This document shows, piece after piece, positions 1-11,171 of a stretch of DNA of 64,000 bases (the stretch's first letter is position 1; every line of letters starts with the position of its first letter). This DNA comes from Acorus gramineus (taxonomy: Eukaryota; Streptophyta; Magnoliopsida; Acorales; Acoraceae). A program made the position numbers and the translations under genes. The notes beneath the pieces were generated by a model, which was not told where the DNA came from, did no database searches, and saw nothing but the letters and a program-made list of their open reading frames with translations. Location of the stretch: NCBI GenBank assembly GCA_030737835.1, contig JAUJYN010000018.1, positions 3,596,001-3,660,000 on the forward strand. The letters are read 5' to 3'.

Positions 1-425
1 CTGAGCTTGTAGCTCACCCCTCGCATACTGTTTCTTTTCAGGGGCAGTGTTGGGCGTGGAGCTGGAGCTTTCCTGTGGCGTGGTCTTATGGGCGTGGAGC
101 GTTCTTCCGGCGGGTGGCGAGTGCGAGGCTGTCAGCAGTCCTAGAGTCATTGTATATATTGTAAATCGTGCATGTGGCACAGGTTGTATTTTTCTTTGGT
201 CTAGACTTGGCTCTCACAGGACAGTGATTGTGTATTTGAGTCTGTAATAATGTTTTTTGTTTATAGACATTGTTTATATATTATGCTTTCGCTTTTCAGT
301 CAGTTATCATTATCCTTGCTTTGCCACCTTGTGTGTTGTTGTTGGAGTCTTTATTGACCTCAGGTATTGATAGCTGATATTTTATTATTGCCATGTCTCG
401 GGGACGGCCGCCTTGGGGTGTGACA
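1..425 (+). repeat. 3' end of a family-B LTR (5' LTR of a plus-strand element cut by the window edge)
   Basis: The sequence nearly matches 29038-29460, the end of another family-B LTR, and finishes with the GGGGTGTGACA-type terminus directly before a primer-binding site. The rest of this LTR lies left of the window. It is the 5' LTR of the plus-strand B element whose interior resumes at 14628. Confidence 0.85.
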
Positions 426-763
426 AAAGTTGGTATCAGAGTTTGGTCCTGTCAGAGCCTAAGTCTAGTCGTATAGATGATGAGTTGTAGGATTGTCATA
501 TGAGTACTCTTGTTTTAGAAGTTATCTTAGGTTGCTGACATGCCTCCTCGCATCCGTTGACGTGGACGTGACCCCCTGGACCCACCCTTAAGTTGTCGAC
601 TGAACAGGGTCAGTTGGATCCCTTGTTGCGGGATTAAGGCTTGGGTAGGAGATTCTAGCCTAGTAGTGTGATAATGATGAATTGGTTGCAATTTCTAAGG
701 TATGGATTGCGTCTCGATAATGGAGCTTCTTTCCCGTGCATCGGTATCGCTGGTAACCATTGA
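426..763 (+). pseudogene. gag: Leader and broken gag start of the plus-strand B element
   Basis: This stretch runs from the primer site through a conserved TTATCTTAG/GTTGCTGAC block to an ATG at 540. The ATG starts Met-Pro-Pro-Arg, as in the other gag genes here, but TGA is the seventh codon. The same sequence occurs in reverse near 32560-32920. It stops abruptly at 763, where a minus-strand LTR begins, so the rest of gag is missing here. Confidence 0.7.
431..442 (+). other. Primer-binding site (initiator Met-tRNA type)
   Basis: TGGTATCAGAGT lies five bases after the LTR end. It is the usual Met-tRNA primer site of plant Ty3/gypsy elements with the last base changed. It fixes the orientation of this element as plus. 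Confidence 0.85.
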
Positions 764-1093
764 TGTCACGCCCATGGTGTCCCCGAGACGTGGCAATAAT
801 AAAATTAATATCAGCTATCAATACCTGAGGTCAATAAGGAGACCAACAACAATACACAAGGCGGCAAAGCAAGATAATGATAACTGACTCAAAAGCGGAA
901 GCATAATATATAACAATGTCTGTAAATCAAAAACGTTATTACAGACCCGAATATACAATCAATGTCCTATGGAAGCCAAGTCTAGACCAAAGAAAATACA
1001 ACCTGTGCCACATGCACGATTACAAAGCATAAAATGACTCTAGGAATACTGACAGCCTCTCACACGCCACCCGCCGATAGAACGCTCAACGCT
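764..1093 (-). repeat. Fragment of a minus-strand family-B LTR
   Basis: It begins TGTCACGCCC, the reverse complement of the LTR end, and matches the first 320 or so bases of the B LTR at 32920. It is cut at 1093 by the A1 LTR. The five bases before it, ATTGA (759-763), would be its target duplication, but its far end is not in the window. Confidence 0.8.
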
Positions 1094-1635
1094 TGTCACG
1101 CCCCGGGGCGGCCATCCCCGGGACGCGACAAGTGTATATAAAATATCAGAATCTACATAGGAGGTCAATAATATATCATACGCAAACAACCAGAATGACA
1201 CACAGACAATAAAGAGGCTGACATGATATATACACCAAATGCGGAAGCAAAAGACTGAATCTGTAAATAAACATACTACAGACTCGATACTCAATCATCT
1301 GTCCTGTGAGAGCCAATATACACAAATACAACTGAATATATACAAACGCGTGCCAAGCACGGAAATAAAATACATACAGACAAGAAGGGATGCTGATAGC
1401 CTCTGGCACTCGCGGAACGTAGCGCTGCTTCGCTACTGAAGGAAATCCTCAGAAAGCTCCTCCCGCTGCTCCGACTCTGGCTCAGTGGAAACTGGGGAAA
1501 AACATATGCGAGGGGTGAGCCACACGCTCAGTGAACAGCACAACCCATGCATCACAGACAATATTGACCACAATTCAGATCTTAAAAATCCACAATCTCT
1601 TATTAACAACCACAAAATGGTAACAAATACTCAAA

Positions 1636-1809
1636 CCAGTGGGTCGCTCAATCGCCAACCCACTACACCCTCACCCTCACCCTTCAATGGGTGACATAGG
1701 ATTTTGGGACTGATATTCATCCAATCACGACACCAGTGGGTCGCTCATCGCCAACCCACTACACCCTCACCCTCACCCTTCAATGGGTGACATAGGATTT
1801 TGGGACTGA
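1636..1809. repeat. Tandem duplication of about 97 bp inside the LTR
   Basis: Two consecutive copies start at CCAGTGGGTCGCTC (1636 and 1733). Each runs through the CCCTCA repeats to GGATTTTGGGACTGA. The A1 copies at 11720-11880 and 50810-50890 show related but more diverged pairs. Confidence 0.8.
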
Positions 1810-1873
1810 CTAGGCTGTTGGTCACCCTTGGTCCACCGGTAGTCTCTCCTCCACTCCGTAGGCCGCTGGCTTT

Positions 1874-1995
1874 CACCCACAACTTCATCACAGTCCGTCA
1901 CAAATATCGGGAGGCACCTACTGATGGGAACCCTCACCCACAACTTCAGCACAGTCCGTCACAAATATCGGGAGGCGCCTACTGATGGGAACCCT
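1874..1995. repeat. Tandem duplication of 61 bp inside the LTR
   Basis: Two near-identical units begin at 1874 and 1935, each starting with CACCCACAACTTCA. The corresponding place in the other A1 LTRs (for example 11958-12020) has one unit, so the duplication is private to this copy. Confidence 0.8.
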
Positions 1996-2125
1996 CGGAA
2001 GGGACGGCCTTTCTAACACTGGGGCAGCCTCTACCGGATCCAACGAAGGGGATAGAACAGCCTATCCATACGCACATGATCCACTCGGATCCGTCGACAA
2101 CGCATCTCTACAATTCAAATGTCAT

Positions 2126-2160
2126 GAATTCTTCAGAATTCCTCCAGGGCGCATAACCAA
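2126..2160 (-). other. Hairpin pair in LTR (GAATTC palindrome plus CGCAT/ATGCG stem)
   Basis: GAATTCTTCAGAATTC at 2126-2141 is a near-perfect inverted repeat. It is followed by CGCAT, seven bases and ATGCG. The same pair occurs at the same place in every well-preserved A1 and A2 LTR. Confidence 0.7.
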
Positions 2161-4331
2161 GATGCGGGGAAAAATGTATAATAATAGCAAGGTTGGAATA
2201 TTACTGGGGGAAAGAAACTTGGGAGGGCAGCGTGAGTTCCTGATATAGGACACCCCGACAACCAAACAAGGAACACGGAGTACCCTAGCCTGGGTCTCAC
2301 CGCTGTCCTCGCGAGGCCCCTCCCCTATAATATTCACTAAGATGCTAATAATCATACAAGGGGTAAATCATTAATTATCAACTAGAGATATAATATTATT
2401 GGGACAAGAACCTTGGGAGGGCAGCATGAGGTCCCGATACAGGACATCCCGACAACCAAACAAGGAACACGGAGTACTCTAACCCGGCTCTCAATGTTGA
2501 CCTCGCAAGGCCCCTCCCTATAATATTACCTAAGGCATGCAATTAAACATATACTAGCATTTAACTTAATAAATAAACTAGTGGGAAACATGCATAGCCC
2601 AAGGCTTCCTAGCATGAGAACAGGGGGGGCATGATGCATGGCTCATACACATATCCTAAGGGTGCAAGCCCTAACATGCAAAGTCTAGGGTAGCATGCAT
2701 TCTACATTTTAAAATCATGCTCGCATGAAATACACTTTACAACAGGTTAATATAAATCCATGGTGCCCCAGGAGAGGTCAGTATACGCCCAAATGCGTAT
2801 AACGCCTCTCTACTGGGTTGGATTGTCCCACTCACCGAAAATCGGGTCGTCGTGCGACCGCCCGTCAAGATCTACAAGACAGACATTTATACAGTGAGTT
2901 AAATACACAAATACTTCAAAATACTCCAAATACACCAAAAGAACCCAACACTCGGGCAAACGTACATACGGCCCATACGCACGTTAGCCCGAGCACCCCG
3001 ACACACTCCCGAACCCTCGGCAACCACCCGCACGGCCACCCGCCCCCGGATGCGCCGCCGCGCCTTAGCCAGCGCACCCAGGCGCACCGCCGGGCCCCTG
3101 CCCGCACGCCTGGACCCGCAGCCGAGCCACCCAGTGCGCCGCGCGCCCACTGCGCCCCGCCGCAGCAGCCCGCGCGCACCCCGCACGCCCCGCGCGCACC
3201 ACGCGAGCACACCGCACGCCCCACGCGCCCAGCTCCTCGCCCCGCACGCACCCCGCGCGCACCACCAGCTCCGTCCCGCGCACACTCCGCGCGCACCACC
3301 AGCCTCTACCCCCGCGCACGCCTGCCTCTGCCCAGCACCCCGCGCGCATGCTCCTCTGCAGTGCCCAGCGCCTAGCACCCCAGCGCCCAGCGCTCAGCAC
3401 CCTCGCCCAGCACCCGGTATCCGCGACCCAGCGCCCGACGCTCAGCGCCCAGCACCCGGGACCCTCACCCAGCGTCCACGCGCACGCCCGCGCAACACAC
3501 GCCCAGCGCGCCTGCCAGCCTGCCTGCGCTGCTGCCCGCCCTGCCTGCCTGCGCGCATCACCGAGTGGCCCGAGCACCGCTCGCCTGCACGCCTGGGCAC
3601 TGCCCGCCTGATGCCCGAGCAGCCCCTGCTAGCTGCCCGACATGGCCTGCCCAGCTGGCCTGCCCTGCTCGAATAGCCTGCAGCCATCCTACCCCGCACT
3701 AGTACCTAGCGCGCCCAGCACGCCTGCAGCACCACCCGAGCACACGCCGCGCGCACGCCTGCGCGCACGCACTTGCGCGCCCGGCCACCTGGTGCCCCAG
3801 CCTGCTGTGCCCGCTGCCAACCCTCCCGGGACAGCCACCCAACCTGCCCGGACTGCAAGCCTCCTTGCCCGAGCTCCTCTACCACCCACCACCGGCCACC
3901 CCAAGGCCTCCGACCACCACCCACAGCACTCCGACGGCCACCCACCGCCGCCGACCGCCTTCCAACCTCATACCCACCTCCTAACATACATCTATACAAG
4001 AAAAGAGAGGAAAACGAGGCTTACCAAGGGGAGGAAGGGAAGTCTGGTTGCTCTCCGCGCACCGAAACCTCTCCCAAAAGGCTTCCAACGCCCGGATCTC
4101 TCTCGGCCTCCGAAATGGCCCAAATCAGGGAAGAAGAGAGGGGGGATGGAGCGGCAAAACTCACCGGAATCCGGATTTGAAAGCACCGGGGACCCGATCT
4201 ACACTTCTTATGCTTTAGGTTTTGGGGTTTGAGGGCTCTAAGGGGCTCAAATGGGAGAAATGGAGAGAGGGGGAGAGAGAGAAAGCTTTGGTAGGGATGA
4301 TGAATAGTGCCTAATGAAATATTAGATTTCA

Positions 4332-4339
4332 TTTATATA
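4332..4339 (-). promoter_or_regulatory. Probable TATA box of the A1 LTR
   Basis: TATATAAA on the minus strand lies about 265 bases inside the upstream LTR end and is followed by a CT-rich stretch (about 4255-4290). Matching motifs sit at 8044-8051, 14357-14364, 53077-53084 and 59070-59076 in the sister LTRs. Function is inferred from position and conservation. Confidence 0.6.
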
Positions 4340-4604
4340 GACAAATCACTTAAAATACCCGGATACGCCCCGCAACTGCGAAATTTTGGAAACATTACCG
4401 AAAATCGATGAAATTTTCGTGAGAGGCCTAAAATGGCACCAGGACACCAAATATGCAGTTAGATTTCCAATCGGAGTTCTCTAAGTCACGACGATAGCTA
4501 ACAGTTCAAAAATTAGCGGTTCCGATCGAAAACCGAAAAAAATTGAAAAACTGCCAGAAAGCTCCAACGGTTACCAGCAGGTTAAAAGTGACACATATAT
4601 AACA

Positions 4605-4616
4605 TTCTTCCCCCTT
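4605..4616 (-). other. Polypurine tract of element X
   Basis: On the minus strand AAGGGGGAAGAA directly precedes the 3' LTR, the usual place for plus-strand priming. Confidence 0.75.
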
Positions 4617-5170
4617 AGGAAATTTTGTCCTCAAAATATGCAAAAACATCTAGGAGGGGAAAAGATGCGGATACGCGTCACACCTGGCATCCTTGAGCTC
4701 CCAAGTGTCCTCGACACCGGAACGGTGCTGCCATCGACCAACTGGATGGTCTTGGTGCAAAGCCTCCTCACGCGGCGGTCCATGATCTCAATCGACTGCT
4801 CCACGAATGACTGTCCAGCTCGAAGACGAGCGGCTCGAACGGGATGACGTGAGCAGGATCGTGGACACACCCTTACCCAACTGCGAACCCACCCCTCCTA
4901 GACGGAAGGGTAAGAATTGGCGCTGAGGTGAGCCTCCGAATAAAACTCCAGGAAGCTCTCCTCGCAAGACGGGGACCACTCGAACCGGACATCCTTCCAA
5001 GTAAGGCGGTTATGAGGAACAGCTATCTTCGAGAGACCCTCGTCAAGCTTCCTGCAATAACCCGCCAAACTTGGGAAGCTCCGAATCCTTGCGGGGTTCG
5101 ACGGTCGACGCCAATTTGACGCGACGAGCGTCTTGCCCGGGTCCACAGATATGCCTTCACCAGAAATCAC
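4617..5170 (-). pseudogene. pol: Pol remnant of element X: RT thumb joined to chromodomain end
   Basis: Read on the minus strand, about 5170-4890 matches the end of reverse transcriptase ([27 protein letters not shown]). About 4870-4640 matches the chromodomain (FVEQ.IEI.DRR..RL.TKT). RNase H and integrase are absent between them. The same joint occurs in elements Y (near 8590) and 50205-59340 (near 53620), so it was inherited and not made here. Frameshifts and stops rule out a product. Confidence 0.8.
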
Positions 5171-5209
5171 TCAGCCCAAAAGGCCTTAACTCCCACCAAA
5201 ACTCACACC

Positions 5210-5678
5210 TGATCTTCCATCCATTTGATGCTTCCATGGTATCCCTTGCCTGGGAAAAGAAACCTCGGGAGGGCACCATGAAATCCCGATATAGGATACC
5301 CCGACAACCAAACAAGGAACATGAAGTACCCTAGCCCGGGTTTCAACGCCGACCTCACAAGGCCCCTTAATCCAGAAAGGAACACTAGAAGAAGACATCA
5401 TTTTAAAGAACACTACTAACCCCTCCAGATCATCTATCTCTAGATGATCACCCAACGATGTCCTTCAACATCAATTACAAGACCGAACCCAACATCATCG
5501 GGAATGGTCGAATCAACAATTTGGTCACGAGCGACCCGTCTTCGCCTCATCCACACCCACTCCCGAAAGGAGACATATTGGGACTTTGGGAGAGACTTAG
5601 ACTGCTCTACACCCCTGGTCCACCGGTAGCCTCTCCCCGCTCCGTAGCTCGCCTGGTCCTCTGACCGGGAGCCTGTCT
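5210..5678 (-). repeat. LTR-like tract in the interior of element X, cut on the right
   Basis: Two LTR-derived pieces follow the RT remnant. One carries AACCTCGGGAGGGCACCAT and the CCCCGACAACCAAACAAGGA block. The other resembles the CCCTCACC/GGTAGCC part of LTR B. The tract is also present at 8930-9600 and 53960-54600. Here it ends at about 5675-5678 in GTCT, where it joins the middle of another LTR. Confidence 0.65.
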
Positions 5679-8314
5679 CATCGCCAACCCACTACACCCT
5701 CACCCTCACCCTACCACGGGTGACATAGGATTTTGGGACTGACTAGGCTGTTGGTCACCCTTGGTCCACCGATAGTCTCTCCTCCACTCCGTAGGCCGTT
5801 TGGCCTTCACCCATAACTTCAGCACAGTCCGTCACAGAGATCGGGAGGCGCCTACTGATGGGAGCCCTCGAAAGGGACGGCCTTATCACGCTGGGGCAGT
5901 CTCTATACTGATCCAACCAAGGGGAACAAAACAGCCTATCCATACGCATATGATCCACTCGGATCCGCCGACAACACATCTCTACAACTCTAATGTCCTG
6001 AATTCCTCAGAATTCCTCCAAGGCGCATAACCAATATGCGGGAAACATACACAATAATTAGCAAGCGTGGAATATCATTGGGGGAAAGAAACTTGGGAGG
6101 GAAGCGTGAGTTCCCGATATAGGACACCCCGACAACCAAACAAGGAACACGGAGTACCCTAGCCCGGGTCTCACCGCTGTCCTCGCGAGGCCCCTCCCCT
6201 ATAATATTCACTAAGTATGCTAATAATCATATAATTTGGTATAACATTACTTATAATATTATTGGGACAAGAAACCTTGGGAGGACAGCGTGAGTTCCCG
6301 ATACAGGACGCCCCGACAACAAAACAAGGAACACGGAGTACCCTAACCCGGGTCTCAGTGTTGACCTCGCAAGGCTCCTCCCTATAATATCATCTAAGGC
6401 ATGCAGTTTATCATACACTAGCATTTAATTTAATAAATAAACTAGTAGGACGCATGCATAGGCCGAGGCTTCCTAGCATGAGAACAGGGGGAAATGATGC
6501 ATGGCTCATACACATATCCTAAGGGTGCAAGTCCCTAACATGCAAAGTCTAGGGTAGCATGCATTCTACATTTAAATCATGCTCGCATGGAATACACATT
6601 ACAATAGGTTAATATAAATCCATGGTGCCCCAGGAGAGGTCGGTATACGCCCAAATGCGTATCACGCCTCTCTACTGGGTTGGATTGTCCCACTCACCGA
6701 AGAGCGGGTCGTCGCGCGATCGCCCGTCAAGATCTGCAAGACAGACATTTATACGGTGAGTTAAATACACAAATACATCAAAATACTCACAAAATACACC
6801 AAAAGAACTCAACACTAGGGCAAACGTACATACGGCCCGTACGCAAGTTAGCCCGAGCACTCCGACTCACTCCCGCACTCCCGGCAACCACCCGCACGGC
6901 CACCCGCCCTCGGATGCGCCGCCGCGCCTCAGCCCGCGCGCCCAGGCGCACCGCCGGGCCACTGCCCGCACGCCTGGACCCGCAGCCGAGCCACCCGGTG
7001 CGCCGCGCGTCCACTGCGCCCCGCCGCAGCAGCCCGCGCGCACCCCGCACGTCCCTGCGCGCGCCACGCGAGCACACCGCACGCCCCGCGCGCCCAGCGC
7101 CCCTTCGCCCAGCTCTCAGCACCCTCGCCCAGCACACCCGGCATCCGCGACCACCTCCCAGCGCCCGGGACCCTCACCCAGCGCCCACGCGCACGCCCGC
7201 GCAAGACGTGCCCAGCGCACGTGGCAGCACGCGCCCAACGCGCCTGCCAGCCTGCCCGCGCTGCCTGCCCGCGCATCGTCGAGTGGCCCGAGCACCGCTC
7301 GCCTGCACGCCCGGGTACCGCCCGCCTGATGCCCGAGCACCGCCTGTCCTGCTCTCCCAGCCTGCCTGCCCGGCCTGCCAGCGCGCATAGCCCAGCCATC
7401 CTACCTGAGCTAGCCCTGCCAGTCTACCCAGCGCGCCCAGCACGCCCAGCACCCAGCACGCCCAGCGCCAACCCGGGCGCACGCCCGCGCGCACGCGCGC
7501 GCGCGCCCTGCCGCTGCACGCCTGCTGCGCCTGCCTGAGCGCTGCCTGTGCTGCCTACTGCCCGGGACTGCAACCCCCATGCCCGAGCACCTCCACCACC
7601 CATCCAACGGCCTCCGACCGCCCCCAACCACCTCCGACAGCGACCCACAGCCGCCGACCACCACCCAACCTCCAAAACACCCTCCTAACATACATCTAAG
7701 CATGAAAAGAGAGGAAAAAGGGCTTACCAAGGGGAGGAAGAGATGTTCGGTTGCTCTCCGCGCACCGAAACCTCTCCCAAAAGGCTTCCAACGCCCGGAT
7801 CTTTCTCGGCCTTCGAAATGGCCCAAATCAGGGAAGAGAAGAGGGGGGATGGAGGGGCAAAACTCACCGGAATGCAAATTTGAAACCACCGGGGTCTAGA
7901 TCGGGACCCGATCTACACTTCCTATGCTTTGGATTTTAAGTTCTAAGCCCTCCAAGGGGCTCAAAACCAAGAAAAATGGAGAAGGGGAGAGAGAGAGCTC
8001 AAGGAGGAAGAAGATGAATAGTGCACAACCTTTTTAGATTTCATTTATATAAAGTCAACTCACTTAAAACCCGGATACGCCCCGGAACTGTGAAATTTCG
8101 GAAACGTTGCCAGAATTCGATGAAATTTTTGTGAGAGGCCTAAAATGGCACCAGGACACCAAATATGCAGTTAGATTTCCAATCGGAGTCCTCTAACTCA
8201 GGACGATAGCTAACAGTCCAAAAATTAGCGGTTCCGATCGAAAACTGAAAAAATGAAAAACTGCCAGAACGCTCCAACGGTTACCAGCAGGCTAAAAGTG
8301 ACACATATATAACA
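5679..8314 (-). repeat. Truncated A1 LTR (3' LTR of element Y)
   Basis: This lacks about the first 660 bases of the LTR (compare 11172-11830) and starts inside it at CATCGCCAACCC. Over the shared part it is very close to 11172-14627, its likely partner. It ends in the standard ACACATATATAACA and is followed by a polypurine tract. The TATA motif is at 8044-8051 and the GC-rich tract at about 6840-7600. Confidence 0.85.
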
Positions 8315-8327
8315 TTCTTCCCCCCTT
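8315..8327 (-). other. Polypurine tract of element Y
   Basis: AAGGGGGGAAGAA on the minus strand abuts the 3' LTR. Confidence 0.75.
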
Positions 8328-8339
8328 AGGAAATTTTGT

Positions 8340-8896
8340 CCTCAAAATATGCAAAAACATCTAGGAGGGGAAAAGATGCAGATACGCGTCACACCTGGCA
8401 TCCTTGAGCTCCCAAGTGTCCTCGACACCGGAACGGTGCTGCCATCGCACCTCGACCAACTGGACGGTCTTGGTGCAGAGCCTCCTCACGCGGCGGTCCA
8501 TGATCTCAATCGACTGCTCCACGAATGACTGTTCGGCTCAGAGACGAGCGGCTCGAACGGGATGACGTGAGCAGGATCGTGGACACACCCTTACCCAACT
8601 GCGAACCCACCCCTCCAAGATGGAAGGGTAAGAATTGGCGCTGAGGTGAGCCTCCGAGTAAACTCCAGGAAGCTCTCCTCGCAAGACGGGGACCACTCGA
8701 ACCGGACATCCTTCCGAGTAAGGCGGTTAAGAGGAACAGCTATCTTCGAGAGTCCCTCGTCAAGCTTCCTGCAATAACCTGCTAAACTCGGGAAGCTCCG
8801 AATCCCTGCGGGGTTCGACGGTCGATGCCAATTTGACGTGACGAGCGTCTTGCCCGGGTCCACAGATATGCCTTTACCAAAAATCACACAGCCCAA
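8340..8896 (-). pseudogene. pol: Pol remnant of element Y
   Basis: On the minus strand, about 8896-8600 encodes the RT thumb region up to SGGFAV-like residues. This is fused near 8590 to the [16 protein letters not shown] linker and the chromodomain. RNase H and nearly all of integrase are deleted at the same joint as in the other A1 elements. Small frameshifts are present and it cannot supply enzyme. Confidence 0.8.
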
Positions 8897-8929
8897 AAGG
8901 CCTTAACCTCCAACCAAACTCGCACTTGA

Positions 8930-9600
8930 TCTTTCATCCATCTGATGCTTCCATGGTATCCCTTGCCTGGGAAAAGAAACCTCGAGAGGGCACCATGAAA
9001 TCCCGATATAGGATACCCCGACAACCAAACAAGGAACACGAAGTACCCTAGCCCGGGTTTCAACGCCGACCTCACAAGGCCCCTTAATCCAGAAAGGAAC
9101 ACTAGAAGAAGACATCATTTTAAATAACACATCTAACCCCTCCAGATCATCTACTCTAGATGATCACCTAACGATGTCCTTCAACATCCACTACAAGACC
9201 GGACCCAACATCATGGAACGGTCCAACAGAAACTGGGTCACGAGCGACCCGTCTTCGCCTCATCCACACCCTCACTCCCGAAAGGAGACATTTTGGGACT
9301 TTGGGAGAGACTTAGACTGCTCTCTACCCCTGGTCCACCGGTAGCCTCTCCCCGCTCCGTAGCTCGCCTGGTCCTCTGACCGGGAGCCTGTCTAACGCCG
9401 GGGCTGTACTACGCGGATCCAACGAAGGGGAGAGCGATTCCACGCTCGCGGCACCATTCAATAATCTCTTCCGGGTTAGCCCCTACCTGGTATACTCCCA
9501 GGTTCAGTACCCCTCCGACTGCATCGGTGGTACCTACTGATGGGAACTCTCTACCAGGACGGCTACAACCCGGCTTCCTTAACTCAATCAATCGCTCTTA
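8930..9600 (-). repeat. LTR-like tract in the interior of element Y
   Basis: This lies between the RT remnant and gag, where protease and the RT fingers and palm should be. It repeats the AACCAAACAAGGAACACG block of the A LTRs, then a stretch like LTR-B 36850-37190 (GACCGGACCCAACA, CACTCCCG, GGTACCTACTGATGGGA). Order and orientation are the same in the 53960-54600 copy. Confidence 0.65.
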
Positions 9601-9660
9601 ACACTTGCTCACCAAATACCACACACACTTGCATAACAGCAACCAAACACACACCCACAA

Positions 9661-11052
9661 TTATATCCTATTACTGGAGAGCTGAGAACACAAGATAATA
9701 CCTCGAACCATGATACCCGAAAGCTGCGCCTCCTCGGCCGTAAGCGCTGCAACTCTGCCCTGGACCAACCGCGGCTGAGGAGCAGGAGCACGCCTCGCCG
9801 GCTGCTCTGGCTGCCTCCTCTGGTCAACTCGACCTCCCTGTGGCTGCTGCTGACGCTGAGGCTGCTGCGGCTGGCGGAAGCTGCTGCTGTAAGAACTGCG
9901 GCTGCTGAGGTGGCACGCGGGGTCGGCCAGCATCAGGGCAATTGTATCTGATATGCCCGATGCGCTGACAATGGAAGCAGCACCGCTTCTCCGGTTGCCT
10001 GGACTGAATGGGCACTGCTGCAATGGGTGCTGGATCCCACACTGGCACCGCATCTGCTGGAGGAGAGGCAGCCGCTGACTGATCGAAGCGGGGCCTCTTC
10101 TTCTTGCGCTGCCTCTGGTCCTGACTCCCGGAAGGACTCTGATCTGCAGAAGGGGTCGGAACCCCCACGATGATCCCGAGATCTCGCTCGACCGTCTTCG
10201 CCCGAGACACCAAGTCTGAGAACCTCGAGAATGCCTGGGAGGTGACATGCACCCGAATGGTGCTACAGAGACCAAGCTCGAAAGACGGCACCTCGTCTCC
10301 TCGTCCATCACCAACGCTGGAGTGAATCTGGACAGCCTCGTAAAGCGCGTAGAGTAGTCAGCAACCGACATGGAGCCCTGCGTCAACTGCTCGAACTCCC
10401 GCATCACGATCTGGCGCGTCGAGAACGGAAAGTACTCCTCCAAGAAATACCTCCAGAAACCCGCCCAAGAAAGCTGCTCCACTCCCTCTGGGATGTCCAC
10501 CACTCGGGTAGCCCACCAGTCGGCGGCGTTACCCTTCAGCATAAAGGTGGCCAGGGGGACTCGCTGGCGATCAGTGCAAAGCATGGCCGCGAAGATCGTA
10601 TCCACCTCCCTCAACCAACGCTCTAGCGCAAGAGGATCTGCCGTCTGACCATGGAACTCGGGAGGGTGGAGCTTCAGAAAGGCGTTGAGGCCGCTCTGCT
10701 GCACTCGCGCCGCCGCCTCTAGCTCCTCCTCCCTCTGCAGGGGACCCCGAACTCCTACCGCCAGAATCTCCACTGGAACTGGGGGTACTTCGGGTACCAC
10801 AGGCGGATCTGCCACCAAGGGGACCTGCGGAACTGCCTCGCGGGCCGCCCTCACCTCCCGAATCTCTCTAGCCTGCTCTGCCAATGCTCTGGTCTGTGTC
10901 TCCACCAAGTCCGCCAACCGAGCGAAAGCACGCTCCCAAGCAGGAGGCTCCTGCGTCAAGGGCTCTCCGGTAGCATCCTCGTCTCTGGTAGGTCCGGAAA
11001 CCTCCAAAGACCGAGAGGGACCTCGTCCACGCCGTCCTCTGCGAGGAGGCAT
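9661..11052 (-). pseudogene. gag: Gag of element Y, frameshifted
   Basis: The ATG at 11052 starts Met-Pro-Pro-Arg-Arg-Gly with an Arg/Gly-rich N terminus. A coiled-coil-like stretch and the gag core follow (LKLHPPEFHG, DRQRVPLATFMLKG, EEYFPFSTRQ, MSVADYSTRF). Near 10290 the frame shifts. The zinc knuckle (C-x2-C-x4-H-x4-C) is then read in the neighbouring frame (10291-9824) and the original frame returns for the last 60 or so residues. The reading therefore stays open for 463 codons, but about 130 residues including the zinc knuckle are scrambled. As in all A1 copies, gag ends where protease would begin. Confidence 0.85.
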
Positions 11053-11154
11053 ATCAGCACCCTAAGAAACCAGGCACTAGGATCAGAATACTCATATAGA
11101 AATCCTAGGACTCATCTCTACGAAAAAGAAGACCATTGGCTTTGACAGGACCAG

Positions 11155-11166
11155 GCTCTGATACCA
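11155..11166 (-). other. Primer-binding site of element Y
   Basis: TGGTATCAGAGC on the minus strand, five bases inside the 5' LTR. Confidence 0.85.
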
Positions 11167-11171
11167 ACTTT

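Larger units (their letters stand above)
1094..4604 (-). repeat. A1 LTR of element X (3' LTR in its own orientation)
   Basis: The LTR is bounded by TGTCACGCCCC and ...CACATATATAACA and is followed by a polypurine tract read on the minus strand, so it is the 3' LTR of a minus-strand element. It lies in a B LTR (uninterrupted relative at 36406). It contains a TATA motif (4332-4339), a 5' splice signal near 4020, a 3' splice signal near 2870, a GC-rich tract (about 2960-3990) and a hairpin pair (2126-2160). The left flank ACGCT does not match the right flank of the cluster at 14628, so the two ends come from different insertions. Confidence 0.88.

Noticed and set aside
1636..1995. CRISPR-like spaced repeats
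   Set aside because: These are tandem duplications within a plant LTR with no unique spacers; the window is eukaryotic.
3050..3676. Long open frames of Ala, Pro, Arg and His in GC-rich stretches (also 2818-3375, 6680-7390, 12832-13686, 26157-26642, 34080-35024, 57810-58673)
   Set aside because: They overlap on both strands and in several frames, have no domains, shift between copies of the same LTR and follow only from the CpG-rich composition.
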